Shown here piece by piece: positions 18,303-27,666 of a DNA stretch of 64,000 bases. The DNA is from Aquimarina sp. MAR_2010_214. GTDB lineage: Bacteria; Bacteroidota; Bacteroidia; Flavobacteriales; Flavobacteriaceae. Both the position numbers and the translations under genes were made by a program. A model generated the notes under the pieces. It saw only the letters and a list, made by a program, of their open reading frames with translations. It ran no database searches and was not told where the DNA came from. Each line of letters begins with the position of its first letter. The stretch's first letter is position 1. The DNA lies in NCBI RefSeq assembly GCF_002846555.1, contig NZ_PJMS01000001.1, positions 744,001-808,000 on the forward strand, read 5' to 3'.

Positions 18303-19274
18303 ATGGCTAACAAATTTTATTTCAATAAAAAAGAAACAAATCACTATACCGTAGCATTTTATAATTTAGAAAATTTATTTGATACCAAAGATGATCCATA
18401 TACTCTGGATAATGATTTCTTACCTGATTCTGAAAAAAGGTGGAACCGAAAACGATATGAAAAAAAAGTATTCAAACTAGGTACGGCTATTTCTAATATT
18501 GGATTTTCAAAAACAAGAAAAGCTCCTGTTTTGGTTGGTGTAGCAGAAGTAGAAAATAAAGCTGTTCTTGAAGATCTTATTAACTCTAAACATTTAAAAC
18601 AAAAAGAGTACGGTATTGTTCATTATGATTCTCCCGATGAACGAGGTATTGATGTAGGGTTACTGTATCAAAAACAATATTTTGAAGTAATAAATTCTAA
18701 AACCGTTACAGTCTTAGTAGATAATGTAGGGGGAGAACGGGACTATACTCGTGATATTTTATGGGTAACCGGTGTTTTAAATCAAGAGGAAGTTCATCTC
18801 TTAATTAATCATTGGCCATCTAGAAGAGATGGGGCAGAAAGTACAGCTTATAAGCGTATTGCTGCCGCAGAAAAAAATCGTGAGATTATCAGTCAGATTA
18901 CTGATAAAGACCCTAATGCAAAAATTATCATTATGGGAGATTTTAATGACGATCCTTCTAGCGAAAGTATAAAAAATTTGGTGCAACATGATCTTTTTAA
19001 CCCAATGGAACGCCTTCTTACCCGTTACCAAGGCAGTACAAATTACAGGAGTCAATGGAACCTATTTGATCAAATAATCTTTAGCCATAATTTTCATAAA
19101 TATGAAGAAGGAAAACATAGCTTTTCTGATGCTACTATTTTTGACAAAAATTTTTTAAAGATATACAAAGGTCGCTATAAGGGTACTCCTTTTAGAACCT
19201 ATGCAGGAGGAAAATATAAAGGTGGATACAGTGACCACTTTCCTGTATATGTGAGGTTAAAGTATAATGTATAA
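18303..19274 (+). CDS. Endonuclease/exonuclease/phosphatase (EEP) family protein, cytoplasmic
   Basis: A 323-aa EEP-fold phosphodiesterase. It shows the catalytic series VAFYNLENLFD, GVAEVENKAVLEDL (catalytic Glu), NHWPSRRDG, GDFNDDPSS, WNLFDQI and GYSDHFPVYVRL (catalytic Asp-His). No signal peptide is present from the chosen ATG at 18303. Longer in-frame starts exist back to 18129, but they run into the hflX coding region and add non-family sequence. A secreted paralog is at 37843. Substrate (DNA, RNA, lipid or sugar phosphate) is not determinable. Confidence 0.88.
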   Translation: MANKFYFNKKETNHYTVAFYNLENLFDTKDDPYTLDNDFLPDSEKRWNRKRYEKKVFKLGTAISNIGFSKTRKAPVLVGVAEVENKAVLEDLINSKHLKQKEYGIVHYDSPDERGIDVGLLYQKQYFEVINSKTVTVLVDNVGGERDYTRDILWVTGVLNQEEVHLLINHWPSRRDGAESTAYKRIAAAEKNREIISQITDKDPNAKIIIMGDFNDDPSSESIKNLVQHDLFNPMERLLTRYQGSTNYRSQWNLFDQIIFSHNFHKYEEGKHSFSDATIFDKNFLKIYKGRYKGTPFRTYAGGKYKGGYSDHFPVYVRLKYNV

Positions 19275-19486
19275 AAACTACGATCTTACATTAAGCTATT
19301 CATTGGTATTTTGGTCAACATCATTCAAGACATCTTTCTTGTTTCATTCATAATCATCTGATTTATAATGTTTTTAAAATAGAAATTAAGGTTTCTTAAA
19401 CTTTTTTTAACATCTCTGCCCAATAATAATCATTCTAATACTCTAACTTGCATTACGCAAAAAATCACACAAATAAATTAATAGTC

Positions 19487-22400
19487 ATGAAATTAAAATT
19501 ACTCTTAATTCCATTCGTCATCTCCTGCTTTTTAGGAATTCAGAATGGGTTTACTCAATCCGTATTTATTAATGAAATACACTATGACAATGCAAGTACA
19601 GACGTAGAAGAAGCTATCGAAATTGCAGGGACAGCAGGAACAGATCTTTCTGGTTGGAGTATTGTTTTGTATAACGGGTCTAATAGTACCGTTTATAATA
19701 CAATATCTATTTCGGGAGTGATTCCGGATCAGCAAAATGGTTTCGGAACTGTGGTAGAAATTCTTCCTGCCAATGGATTACAAAATGGTGCGCCAGATGG
19801 GATTGCATTAATTGACAACAACAATACTGTTATCCAGTTTTTAAGCTATGAAGGTGTTATTACTGCAACAGATGGACCCGCATCTGGGTTAACAAGTACC
19901 GATATAGGTGTGTCAGAATCTAGCAGTACTCCCGTTGGAGCCTCTTTACAACTGTCAGGTGCCGGAACAACTGCAACAGAATTTATCTGGGAATCAACTA
20001 TCACCAACACATATGGTGCGGTGAATACCAATCAAACTTTTGGAACACCAGTTATCATACCAATAATTAACGAATTTGTATTTAATCATACTGGATCAGA
20101 TACTGATGAATTTGTAGAAATATTAGCTAGTGTAGAAACAGACTTAAGCGAATATTGGTTACTAGAAATTGAAGGAGATAGCAATGCTTCTGGAGTTATC
20201 GATGAAGTAATACAATTAGGCACTACAGATATTAATGGGTATTTCACTACTGCTTTTGGTAGTAATGTATACGAAAACGGTACTGTCGCTCTACTTCTGG
20301 TAAAGAATTTCACGGGTAGTTTAGGACAAGATCTTGATACAGATGACAATGGTACTTTTGATATCACCCCATGGGAAGAACGCATTGATGATATTGGAGT
20401 TAACGATGGTGGTGCATCTGATCTTAACTATGCCAATGTTACCTTACTACAATCCTTTGATGGAAGTTCATTTACCGTAGGAGGAGCATCGAGATTTCCG
20501 AATGGTCAAGATACTAATACTGTCACCGATTGGAAAAGAAATGATTTTGATGGAAGTGGGTTACCCAGTTTCCCTGCAGCTATAGCAGAACCGGGAGAAG
20601 CTGTTAATACACCTAATCGAGAAAATGTAGTTATCGATGATACGAATCCAACAGCGGTATTAGTAATTAATGAAATTGATGCAGATACCGATGGATCTGA
20701 TGTTTTAGAATTTGTAGAGCTGTTTGACGGCGGAGCCGGAAACACATCTCTGGATGGACACACATTAGTATTCTTTAACGGATCCAATAATCAGAGTTAT
20801 GCTGCCTATGATTTAACCGGTTCTACTACAAATGCTAATGGATACTTTGTTATCGGTAATGCAGATGTAGCTAACGTCGGGATTACCTTTCCAGGTAATG
20901 GACTACAAAATGGAGCAGATGCTGTAGCACTATATAAAACTGCAGCTTCTAATTTTCCTAACGGAAGCACTATCACAACAGAAAATTTGGTAGATGCTAT
21001 TGTATACGACACCAATGATAATGATGATGCAGAACTATTGGTGTTACTAAATAATAGTGAACCACAAGTAAATGAAGACGAGAAAAATGATAAGAATTTC
21101 CATTCATTACAACGTTTTCCTAATGGATCAGGAGGATTAAGAAATACCTCAACATACACACAGGCAATTCCTACTCCGGGGGGAGCAAATACCAATGCAA
21201 CAGAAATAGTTAATCTTATTATTAATGAACTGGATGCAGATACTCAAGGCTCTGATGCTTTAGAGTTTGTAGAACTATATGATGGAGGAACCGGAAATAC
21301 CTCACTTGATGGTTATGTATTGGTAAATTATAACGGAAGTAACAATACCAGTTATAATGCCATTGATTTAGATGGTTTTACTACCAATGCTGAAGGATAT
21401 TTTGTGGTGGGTAATGCAGATGTTGCTAATGTAGGCCTTGTCATTCCCGGAAATACGTTCCAGAATGGTGCAGATGCTGTAGTCTTATATTTTGGTGATG
21501 CTACAAGCTTTCCTAACGGAACAGTGGTTACTACCCAAAACATCATTGATGCCATTGTATATGATACCGATGATGCTGATGATGTAGAATTATTAGTACT
21601 TCTAAATACTGATCAGCCACAGGTAAACGAAAACACAAATGGAAATAAAGATGGAGAATCTTTACAGCGAAGTCCTAATGGACAAGGAGGAGCTCGAAAT
21701 ACTGCTTCATATGTAGCTAAAGCTCCAACACCAGGTGCAGATAACGATGGTGTAATAGTAACTCCTGGTGACCCAATAAGCATTGCAGAAGCTAGAGCTA
21801 TTGCTGAAGGCACACCAGTTACTATCGCTGGAGTATTAACTGTTACTAATAGTTTTAATGGTCCTGCATTTATTCAGGATGCCACAGGTGGTATTGCTGT
21901 TTTTGATGATCAGGTGCAAGCTAATGCTACTTTAAAAGTTGGGGATTCTATTACCATAACAGGGATCAGGGCTGCTTTTAATGATCAGATTCAGATCAGT
22001 TCTGTAACAGATGTAGTAAATAACGGTCTTCCTCAAAATCCAATTACACCACTAGACATTACACTTGCAGAGCTTGCAGAACATCCAGGAGAATTGGTTC
22101 GAGTACTTAATACTACATTCCCTAATCCGGGAGATCTTTTATTTGGAAACTCTAACTTCACCCTTACCGATGCTAGCGGAAACGGAGAACTGCGTGTTGA
22201 TAACGATGTAGCTTCTATAGTAGGTAAAGCACAACCCGCTACCTGTTCAGAAATCACTGGTGTGATAGGTCGTTTTAGAGAATTCTTCCAGTTACTGCCA
22301 AGGCAAGTTTCAGATATTCCTTGTGCGGTAGAATTTATTCCACCGGGAGACACTGTAGGGTTCCCTAAAGAAGATACGTTTGATGTAGTAACATGGAATA

Positions 22401-24097
22401 TCGAATGGTTTGGTGATGAAAACAACTCGCCTGTAGGTCAAAATCCTATGTCTGATGCAATTCAAAGAGATAGTACGGCTACAGTGCTTAAAAAACTAAA
22501 AGCAGATGTATATGCAGTAGAAGAAATTGCTGATGATGTATTATTTGAAGAATTAGTAAACCTGTTACCAGGATATGATTATATTTTATCTGATGCCGTT
22601 TCTCGTCCTAATTCTGGTGGAGTATCACAAAAAGTAGGATTTATTTATAATACAGAAACTGTTTCTGTGGTTGAAACAAGAGCAATGTTTACATCCATTC
22701 ATCCACTATATAATGGTGGTGATGCATCTGCACTTGTGGATTATCCTAGCGAAACAGATCGTTTCTATGCTAGTGGAAGATTACCCTTTTTAATGACTGC
22801 TGATGTAACTATTAATGAGGTAACAGAACGTATTGATTTGATCGCACTACATGCCAGAGCAAATAGTAGCAATGGTCCTCAAAATCGATATGATATGCGT
22901 AAATACGATGTAGAAGTATTAAAAGATTCGCTAGATGCTAATTTTGCAAATAATAAGGTTATTCTTTTGGGAGATTATAATGACGATGTAGATGAAACCG
23001 TAGCAGACATCCCATCAACCATTTCTAGTTTTCAGGAATATGTAGATGATACAGCTAATTACACGATTATATCTTCTGCACTAAGCGAAGCAGGATTGCG
23101 ATCATTTGTTTTTAGAGAAAATATGATTGATCATATTATGGTAACCAATGAACTTAATGAAGCTTATATCGAAAATTCTGTAACGGTTCATTACGACGTA
23201 TATGATAATGATTATGCATTCACTACATCGGATCACTTACCCGTTTCTGCACGATTCTTGTTAGAACCAAAGTTTGTAAACAATACTTGTTCGGGGGCAT
23301 CTGTGGTAGCTTTTGATCAAGGGAAGAGAAAAGATGGTGGAAGAATATCAAGACTTAGAAGTAAGACTAAGCGTGCCTTAGGAACCCCTAGAGAAAAAAG
23401 ATATTTTAATTTTGTGAGTTTAGGGTTTGGCGGATCGATCACCATAGAACTAAACAACGAGATTTTTGATAATGCTGATACTAATGAATTTGCAGTATTC
23501 GAATCTACAGGGTTCTTTGACAACATCCCTTGTAATTATTATCCAGAATCTGCAGAAGTATTTGCTTCTCTAGACGGTATCGAGTTTGTTTCTTTAGGAA
23601 CAACTTGCCAGGATGGAGAATTTGATCTTGCAACGGGCAACTTACGCTCTGCAAAATATATCAAAGTTGTGGATACAAGTGATAAAGCTAATTTTCCATG
23701 GTTTGCAGATGGCTATGACCTAGATGCTATTGTATGCCTTGAAAATGGTGAGCGTATCGCTACAAAAAATACTTTGGTCTATGCAGAAAATCCTACTGCA
23801 CTAGAAAGTGAATTACTCACCGAAGATTTTGGATTTGAAGAAGCTAGTATTTTTGTTTCCCCAAACCCATTTAAAAATCAATTATCTATAGATTTTAATA
23901 CTCTTGTTGAAGGAGATGTAGATGTTATAATTACTGATGTAACTGGCAAAACTGTATATACTCAAACGATACAACTTAATGCCGGACAATCTAAATTATC
24001 TATTGATATGAATCGTTACCCTAAAGGGTTTTATGTTGTACATGCTTCTAGCACAAACGGAAAACTTAATAAGACTCAAAAAATTATAAAACAGTAA
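19487..24097 (+). CDS. Large secreted EEP nuclease with lamin-tail domains and T9SS sorting tail
   Basis: This 1536-aa protein has a signal peptide (MKLKLLLIPFVISCFLGIQ) and then several lamin-tail-domain-like units opening with the INEI/INEL motif (near residues 12, 195, 391 and 580); the third and fourth are near-identical tandem copies. An OB-fold-like piece follows (about 760-950: GTPVTIAGVLTVTNSFNG), then the EEP catalytic domain (TWNIEWFG, VEEIADD, HARANSSNG, GDYNDDVDE, SDHLPVSARF) and a C-terminal T9SS type A tail (VSPNPFKNQLSIDF, YPKGFYVV). It is probably an extracellular nuclease or phosphodiesterase. The ATG at 19487 is chosen because it begins the signal peptide. Confidence 0.88.
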   Translation: MKLKLLLIPFVISCFLGIQNGFTQSVFINEIHYDNASTDVEEAIEIAGTAGTDLSGWSIVLYNGSNSTVYNTISISGVIPDQQNGFGTVVEILPANGLQNGAPDGIALIDNNNTVIQFLSYEGVITATDGPASGLTSTDIGVSESSSTPVGASLQLSGAGTTATEFIWESTITNTYGAVNTNQTFGTPVIIPIINEFVFNHTGSDTDEFVEILASVETDLSEYWLLEIEGDSNASGVIDEVIQLGTTDINGYFTTAFGSNVYENGTVALLLVKNFTGSLGQDLDTDDNGTFDITPWEERIDDIGVNDGGASDLNYANVTLLQSFDGSSFTVGGASRFPNGQDTNTVTDWKRNDFDGSGLPSFPAAIAEPGEAVNTPNRENVVIDDTNPTAVLVINEIDADTDGSDVLEFVELFDGGAGNTSLDGHTLVFFNGSNNQSYAAYDLTGSTTNANGYFVIGNADVANVGITFPGNGLQNGADAVALYKTAASNFPNGSTITTENLVDAIVYDTNDNDDAELLVLLNNSEPQVNEDEKNDKNFHSLQRFPNGSGGLRNTSTYTQAIPTPGGANTNATEIVNLIINELDADTQGSDALEFVELYDGGTGNTSLDGYVLVNYNGSNNTSYNAIDLDGFTTNAEGYFVVGNADVANVGLVIPGNTFQNGADAVVLYFGDATSFPNGTVVTTQNIIDAIVYDTDDADDVELLVLLNTDQPQVNENTNGNKDGESLQRSPNGQGGARNTASYVAKAPTPGADNDGVIVTPGDPISIAEARAIAEGTPVTIAGVLTVTNSFNGPAFIQDATGGIAVFDDQVQANATLKVGDSITITGIRAAFNDQIQISSVTDVVNNGLPQNPITPLDITLAELAEHPGELVRVLNTTFPNPGDLLFGNSNFTLTDASGNGELRVDNDVASIVGKAQPATCSEITGVIGRFREFFQLLPRQVSDIPCAVEFIPPGDTVGFPKEDTFDVVTWNIEWFGDENNSPVGQNPMSDAIQRDSTATVLKKLKADVYAVEEIADDVLFEELVNLLPGYDYILSDAVSRPNSGGVSQKVGFIYNTETVSVVETRAMFTSIHPLYNGGDASALVDYPSETDRFYASGRLPFLMTADVTINEVTERIDLIALHARANSSNGPQNRYDMRKYDVEVLKDSLDANFANNKVILLGDYNDDVDETVADIPSTISSFQEYVDDTANYTIISSALSEAGLRSFVFRENMIDHIMVTNELNEAYIENSVTVHYDVYDNDYAFTTSDHLPVSARFLLEPKFVNNTCSGASVVAFDQGKRKDGGRISRLRSKTKRALGTPREKRYFNFVSLGFGGSITIELNNEIFDNADTNEFAVFESTGFFDNIPCNYYPESAEVFASLDGIEFVSLGTTCQDGEFDLATGNLRSAKYIKVVDTSDKANFPWFADGYDLDAIVCLENGERIATKNTLVYAENPTALESELLTEDFGFEEASIFVSPNPFKNQLSIDFNTLVEGDVDVIITDVTGKTVYTQTIQLNAGQSKLSIDMNRYPKGFYVVHASSTNGKLNKTQKIIKQ

Positions 24098-24104
24098 TAG
24101 ATCA

Positions 24105-24136
24105 AAAAAGGCTGAATTATCAAATTCAGCCTTTTT
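24105..24136. terminator. Bidirectional terminator
   Basis: A perfect 14-bp stem (AAAAAGGCTGAATT with its complement) and loop ATCA, with A/T tracts on both sides, lies between the convergent nuclease and small lipoprotein genes. Confidence 0.8.
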
Positions 24137-24141
24137 ACTAT

Positions 24142-24393
24142 TTACTTTTTGTTCTTCTCGAGTTCGCGCTTTTTTCTTCTTGCCTGGCGTTCTCGTTTTC
24201 GTTGTTCTCTTCTTAATTTTCGCTGCTCTTTTTTAGATAGTGTTTTAGTAACCCTCTTTTTTTGAGTCTTTTTAACCACTACCGCAGTCTTTTTTGATTT
24301 CTCTGTAGCTTCAGCCTCTTTTTTCTTTTCACCGCAGGCCAATACTGCAAAAACTAATATTACTACTAATAAACACTTTTTTAAAGTTTTCAT
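24142..24393 (-). CDS. Small Lys/Arg-rich lipoprotein
   Basis: An 83-aa protein with a lipoprotein signal (MKTLKKCLLVVILVFAVLAC, lipid Cys 20) and an extremely basic, charged remainder rich in Lys, Arg and Glu (KRVTKTLSKKEQRKLRREQ), probably one long helix. It could bind nucleic acid or peptidoglycan acids outside the membrane; no family is recognised. It shares the terminator with the neighbouring secreted nuclease but is on the opposite strand. Confidence 0.7.
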   Translation of the reverse strand: MKTLKKCLLVVILVFAVLACGEKKKEAEATEKSKKTAVVVKKTQKKRVTKTLSKKEQRKLRREQRKRERQARRKKRELEKNKK

Positions 24394-24669
24394 AATACAA
24401 CATTTTTAGTTTGTACTGTCTATAAAACGCGGTAACAGGGTAATTGTTTTATAATTCTGGCATGCCCTAATTTCACTAGTAGTTACATAGCCTTCACACT
24501 AACAAAGGTACTCAAAATCAAACAACAAGCTATAATCCAGTGTACAAGAGCCGAGGTAAAACATATAAACAAATCCATTCATGAAGGATTTTAAATTCAA
24601 CTCCTGCCAAACACTAAGATTATAGCTTTACTGTTAATTCTATCCGAATATACTGGACAACTTAATTCA

Positions 24670-25749
24670 TTAATCTTTAATCGCTATTCCTTTAAAAAAA
24701 GTATAGCAAAATGTACCTCCTCCTTCTGTAGTCTTATACAAATCATTAATACCTCTATTCATTTCTTCTTTGCTAATAATTTTTTTTGCTAGTGCTTCTT
24801 CTGTAATTCCTCTGACCATAGCGGTAAAAGTATTTTTTATAAACCCATCTAATAATTCAGGTTTCGAATCATCAACATATACCTGTCTCGGAGAAATAGT
24901 GATATTTTTAAATCCTGAATCAAGTAACAACGGATATAGCGCTCTGCCAATATTAGCATTCCCTCCTTTTTTTTGTTGTAAAGCTACTTGTGCCTGGATC
25001 ACTTTTTTCGCAGATGGACTATCTGGATAAAAGTATGCAGAACCATGATCTCCTTCAATTATCATAAGTGTTCCCCCGGGTTTAAGAACCCTCTTTAATT
25101 CCTGTATAGCTTCTTTTGGGTGGGATATATGTTCTAAAACAAAGCAAACAAAAATGTGATCAAAATGATCATCTTTAAAAGGTAGATTTAACAAATCGGC
25201 AACCTTAAACACTACATTTTTGATGCCATGCTCTTTTATTGATGCCTCTGCTTTTTCTAATGACGTAGTAGACAAGTCTACAGAAATAAAAGTTGAATCT
25301 AAGTTGTTTTTTGCTATGATTTTGGTTTGTGCCCCAACACCACAACCGGCCTCAAGAATTAGAGAGCCTTTTTCCCATTTTGAGTCCCAATGCAAAAGTT
25401 CTGCAATAGAATTAGCCTGATCATTTAATCGATTTGTCTCCTCTTGAGAATATCCATGAATATAATCCTTCATATGATCTTGACTTATTTCCTGGATATT
25501 ATTCTCTGCCTGTTTCAAGCGTTCGAGTATTTCTTTGCTGGCATCTCGCAACTCTTTACCAGACGTAGTAAACACCAATTGATTATTAATCCTATAAAAT
25601 ATCGGAGTGCCTACATGAGATTCTAACTCTTTAAGTTGATGACTTAATGCCGATTGTGTAAGAAAGAGTTTTTCTGCCGCGTTTTTTAAGGTTCCTACGG
25701 CTGCAACGGTATCAATAAGTTTTAAATGACGGATTTCTATACTAGCCAT
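24670..25749 (-). CDS. LysR-type HTH fused to a SAM-dependent methyltransferase
   Basis: This 359-aa protein joins two domains in one open frame. Residues 4-65 are a LysR-type winged helix (IRHLKLIDTVAAVGTLKNAA, TQSALSHQLKELE), and 66-90 resemble the LysR linker helix. Residues ~125-240 are a class I methyltransferase: motif I LEAGCGVG (G135-G139), acidic strand end SVDLS, VADLLNLPF, FVLEHISHP and RVLKPGG. The usual LysR effector-binding domain is absent. It might sense or methylate a small molecule and regulate its own or other genes. There is no partner gene next to it. Confidence 0.85.
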   Translation of the reverse strand: MASIEIRHLKLIDTVAAVGTLKNAAEKLFLTQSALSHQLKELESHVGTPIFYRINNQLVFTTSGKELRDASKEILERLKQAENNIQEISQDHMKDYIHGYSQEETNRLNDQANSIAELLHWDSKWEKGSLILEAGCGVGAQTKIIAKNNLDSTFISVDLSTTSLEKAEASIKEHGIKNVVFKVADLLNLPFKDDHFDHIFVCFVLEHISHPKEAIQELKRVLKPGGTLMIIEGDHGSAYFYPDSPSAKKVIQAQVALQQKKGGNANIGRALYPLLLDSGFKNITISPRQVYVDDSKPELLDGFIKNTFTAMVRGITEEALAKKIISKEEMNRGINDLYKTTEGGGTFCYTFFKGIAIKD

Positions 25750-25893
25750 TGTTTCTGCTTTTTTTATGCAAAGTACAACGCTTCACTAAAAGCCAACGAC
25801 AAAAGAATATGAAAAAAATTAATAGGCTACTTGAATATAATTCAACCGTTTATAAAACCATAACTAATCATCTTATAAAAATTGTCTTTAAAG

Positions 25894-25926
25894 AGACCTC
25901 ACAGGTCTTTAAGACCTGTGAGGTCT
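25894..25926. repeat. REPIN-like palindrome, copy A
   Basis: A 33-bp near-perfect palindrome: 16-bp arms AGACCTCACAGGTCTT around one central base; each arm is itself a hairpin (GACCT-CAC-AGGTC). Two further full copies flank the RAYT gene at 32667-33227. It heads a 224-bp duplicated block. Confidence 0.8.
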
Positions 25927-25949
25927 AATTAGGTCTTGATAATTACATC

Positions 25950-26117
25950 TTATTTTCCGATAATTTTTATATTATCAATATGATATCGTGTAGTGGCTCT
26001 GGGATCACCACCGACATATCGAAAACCTATACGGATGGTACCCTCCAAACAGGATAAGTTAATCGGTCCCGAGGGTGTAGCATTGCCAAAAGCATTTAAT
26101 GGCCCTCTTGGGATCAT
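25950..26117 (-). pseudogene. Duplicated 3' fragment of the DUF5689 lipoprotein gene
   Basis: This is a gapless copy of the last ~56 codons of the gene at 33302-34696 (C-terminal GGDPRATTRYHIDNIKIIGK and upstream). With copy A of the palindrome it makes a 224-bp block (25894-26117) matching 33246-33469 with about six differences. It has no start and breaks off abruptly at ATCAT, six bases before the palindrome of the first RAYT unit. Confidence 0.85.
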
Positions 26118-26148
26118 CCCCGCTCCCGCTAGCGTCTCGCTAGTGGCA

Positions 26149-26721
26149 TTAATGTTTTGTTAATCCAAATAGGTATCCATCGCTATCAATCTCTAACACT
26201 GTATGGTCATCCTGATAATTTCTTGCACTACTATATTTCCAATCTACCGAATTGGTTACAAAACCTGATTCGACAGGATTATTGTGAATATAATCTATTT
26301 TTTGTTGAATCACTTTATTACTCCATAATTCTATAGGTTTATTATGTTGCTGCCAAAATTGCATTCTGCTTACAGTAGCATTCTTTTTACCCGCCTTCTC
26401 AAACATCCATAATAACCATTCTTTCCTACTTTCCTGAGGGTTGTTCTCTATTACTTTTAACAATTTTTTTGAAGTACACCCTTTAAAATCCCTAATCAAT
26501 CCTGAAGGGTTATTATTTGAAGAACGAAATATTAAATGTATATGACTAGTCATAAAACAATACGCATAAACCTCCATACCTTTTTCTAATCTACAATATG
26601 TAATACTTTCTGACAAAACAGATAAATATTGTTCTCGTATAAATACATCGATCCAATACACTGTAGCAAAACTTATAAAGTACAGACCTGATGTATTATA
26701 AAATTTATAATTCCTGCTCAT
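26149..26721 (-). CDS. REP-associated tyrosine transposase (RAYT), unit 1
   Basis: A 190-aa Y1-type HUH nuclease of the RAYT group. It starts MSRNYKFYNTSGLYFISFA, has the metal-binding HUH motif in FMTSHIHLIF and a downstream QQKIDYIHNNPVESGFV helix that carries the catalytic Tyr. RAYTs nick and may move REP palindromes. The chosen start is the conserved MSRNYKF at 26721; an ATG five codons upstream is less likely. A hairpin (26742-26763) sits just before the start. It seems intact. Confidence 0.87.
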   Translation of the reverse strand: MSRNYKFYNTSGLYFISFATVYWIDVFIREQYLSVLSESITYCRLEKGMEVYAYCFMTSHIHLIFRSSNNNPSGLIRDFKGCTSKKLLKVIENNPQESRKEWLLWMFEKAGKKNATVSRMQFWQQHNKPIELWSNKVIQQKIDYIHNNPVESGFVTNSVDWKYSSARNYQDDHTVLEIDSDGYLFGLTKH

Positions 26722-26848
26722 CTTGCCAAAATACAATATTACAGTTTCAAAAAATGAAACTAGAATATTCTAATCCTAAGAAAATAACCAGCTACATTGC
26801 TGTAACTGGTTCTTATCATTTATATATTCTTATTCTCCAAGCTTTGAC

Positions 26849-26873
26849 GCCACTAGCGAGACGCTAGCGGGAG
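26849..26873. repeat. REP copy, right end of unit 1
   Basis: A 25-bp sequence that is the exact inverse of 26123-26147; it folds as CTAGCG-AGA-CGCTAG. It lies 127 bp upstream of the RAYT start. Confidence 0.8.
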
Positions 26874-26876
26874 TAA

Positions 26877-27452
26877 TTAATAAATATAAATCATCTTACT
26901 ATTCCGTATTTTCCATTTTTCTTTTTCTTTTTCTAATAAGCAAAGAAAATAACCACTATGTTTTATGGAGATTGCGGTCAAAGCTTTTTTAAAACTATCA
27001 TCAAATGCGATTCTTGAAAAATATAACTGTTTGTCGTATGTAATGTACTGTTCTTGTTTTGATTTTAATGAATCCAGAAAGATTACAGTATAACCTTTAT
27101 TGCTTTTTAGCTTAGTAATATCAAGATTTAAATCTTCATTATATTCACTAAAAACCTTTAATAATTCTAAATAAGATTCATCATCTATATTCTTTGTTAT
27201 ACTAAGATTTTCTTTTCTATGTTTAAGTAAGTGGTGTACTCCTATCGTTTGTTTTCGATTCATAATTGAATCTATCTGTTTATTGGTAAAATAAGGTTTT
27301 TGACCTTCTGGTGGTGGTGGCTTAATGGGTCTTCCAAATTCATCAACTAATAAAGATAGTATTTGATACGTGTGCTTTTCCTGCTTTTCTTCAATAGATG
27401 TACATGACAAAAGTACTGATGCAGATAAAATAATTAAAAATACAATTCTCAT
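26877..27452 (-). CDS. Lipoprotein, second copy of the proline-run family
   Basis: A 191-aa lipoprotein (MRIVFLIILSASVLLSC, lipid Cys 17), paralogous to the protein at 27667: ILSLLVDEFGRPIKPPPPEGQ corresponds to IISLLIEKLSAGPPPP there, and both end in LLEKxxxxWKIRN/WRVFKR-type strands. It starts two bases after the stop of an orphan C-terminal piece of the neighbouring HExxH protein. This is the same order as the intact pair, so it may be an immunity-type partner. That is inference; no family is recognised. Confidence 0.7.
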   Translation of the reverse strand: MRIVFLIILSASVLLSCTSIEEKQEKHTYQILSLLVDEFGRPIKPPPPEGQKPYFTNKQIDSIMNRKQTIGVHHLLKHRKENLSITKNIDDESYLELLKVFSEYNEDLNLDITKLKSNKGYTVIFLDSLKSKQEQYITYDKQLYFSRIAFDDSFKKALTAISIKHSGYFLCLLEKEKEKWKIRNSKMIYIY

Positions 27453-27454
27453 AA

Positions 27455-27610
27455 TTAATTACAGTTAGTAGGGTTAAAATTAGTATTATCATTAACGATT
27501 GCTTGTAAACGGTAAAGTTCTTTACTTTCTTCTATAGATAAAATCCCTTGATAATCATAAGCTCTAAGACCATCCCAACCAAAGCCCATATAATAATTAA
27601 GAGGATATTT
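27455..27610 (-). pseudogene. Orphan C-terminal fragment of the HExxH protein
   Basis: This frame encodes KYPLNYYMGFGWDGLRAYD and continues to a stop at 27455-27457. It parallels the last ~52 residues of the 716-aa protein (QYSLDHYMHFAWEGLIEHA). A stop codon lies upstream in frame, so only a tail of at most 50 residues remains; a 44-aa ORF from an internal ATG is possible. With the lipoprotein after it, it repeats the neighbouring gene pair. Confidence 0.7.
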
Positions 27611-27620
27611 GTTAATTAAA

Positions 27621-27650
27621 AAGACCGTCTAAGATATGGTATAGACGGCC
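27621..27650 (-). terminator. Terminator after the first proline-run lipoprotein
   Basis: On the minus strand, AAGGCCGTCTA and TAGACGGTCTT pair (one G-T) around a 10-nt loop, followed by TTTTT. It lies 17 bp past the lipoprotein stop. Confidence 0.8.
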
Positions 27651-27666
27651 TTATAATTACATCAAA

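Larger units (their letters stand above)
26123..26873 (-). mobile_element. REP-RAYT unit 1 with 25-bp inverted palindromic ends
   Basis: A RAYT gene bounded by two exact 25-bp inverted copies at 26123-26147 and 26849-26873. Each contains the hairpin CTAGCGAGACGCTAG (stem CTAGCG, loop AGA). This is the arrangement of a REP pair flanking its transposase. The gene's stop codon comes one base after the left copy. It abuts the truncated duplicated fragment on one side and a lipoprotein stop on the other. Confidence 0.8.

Noticed and set aside
19532..23526. Antisense ORFs opposite the large nuclease gene
   Set aside because: They are mirror frames of a strongly coding, codon-biased sequence, without homology or promoters.
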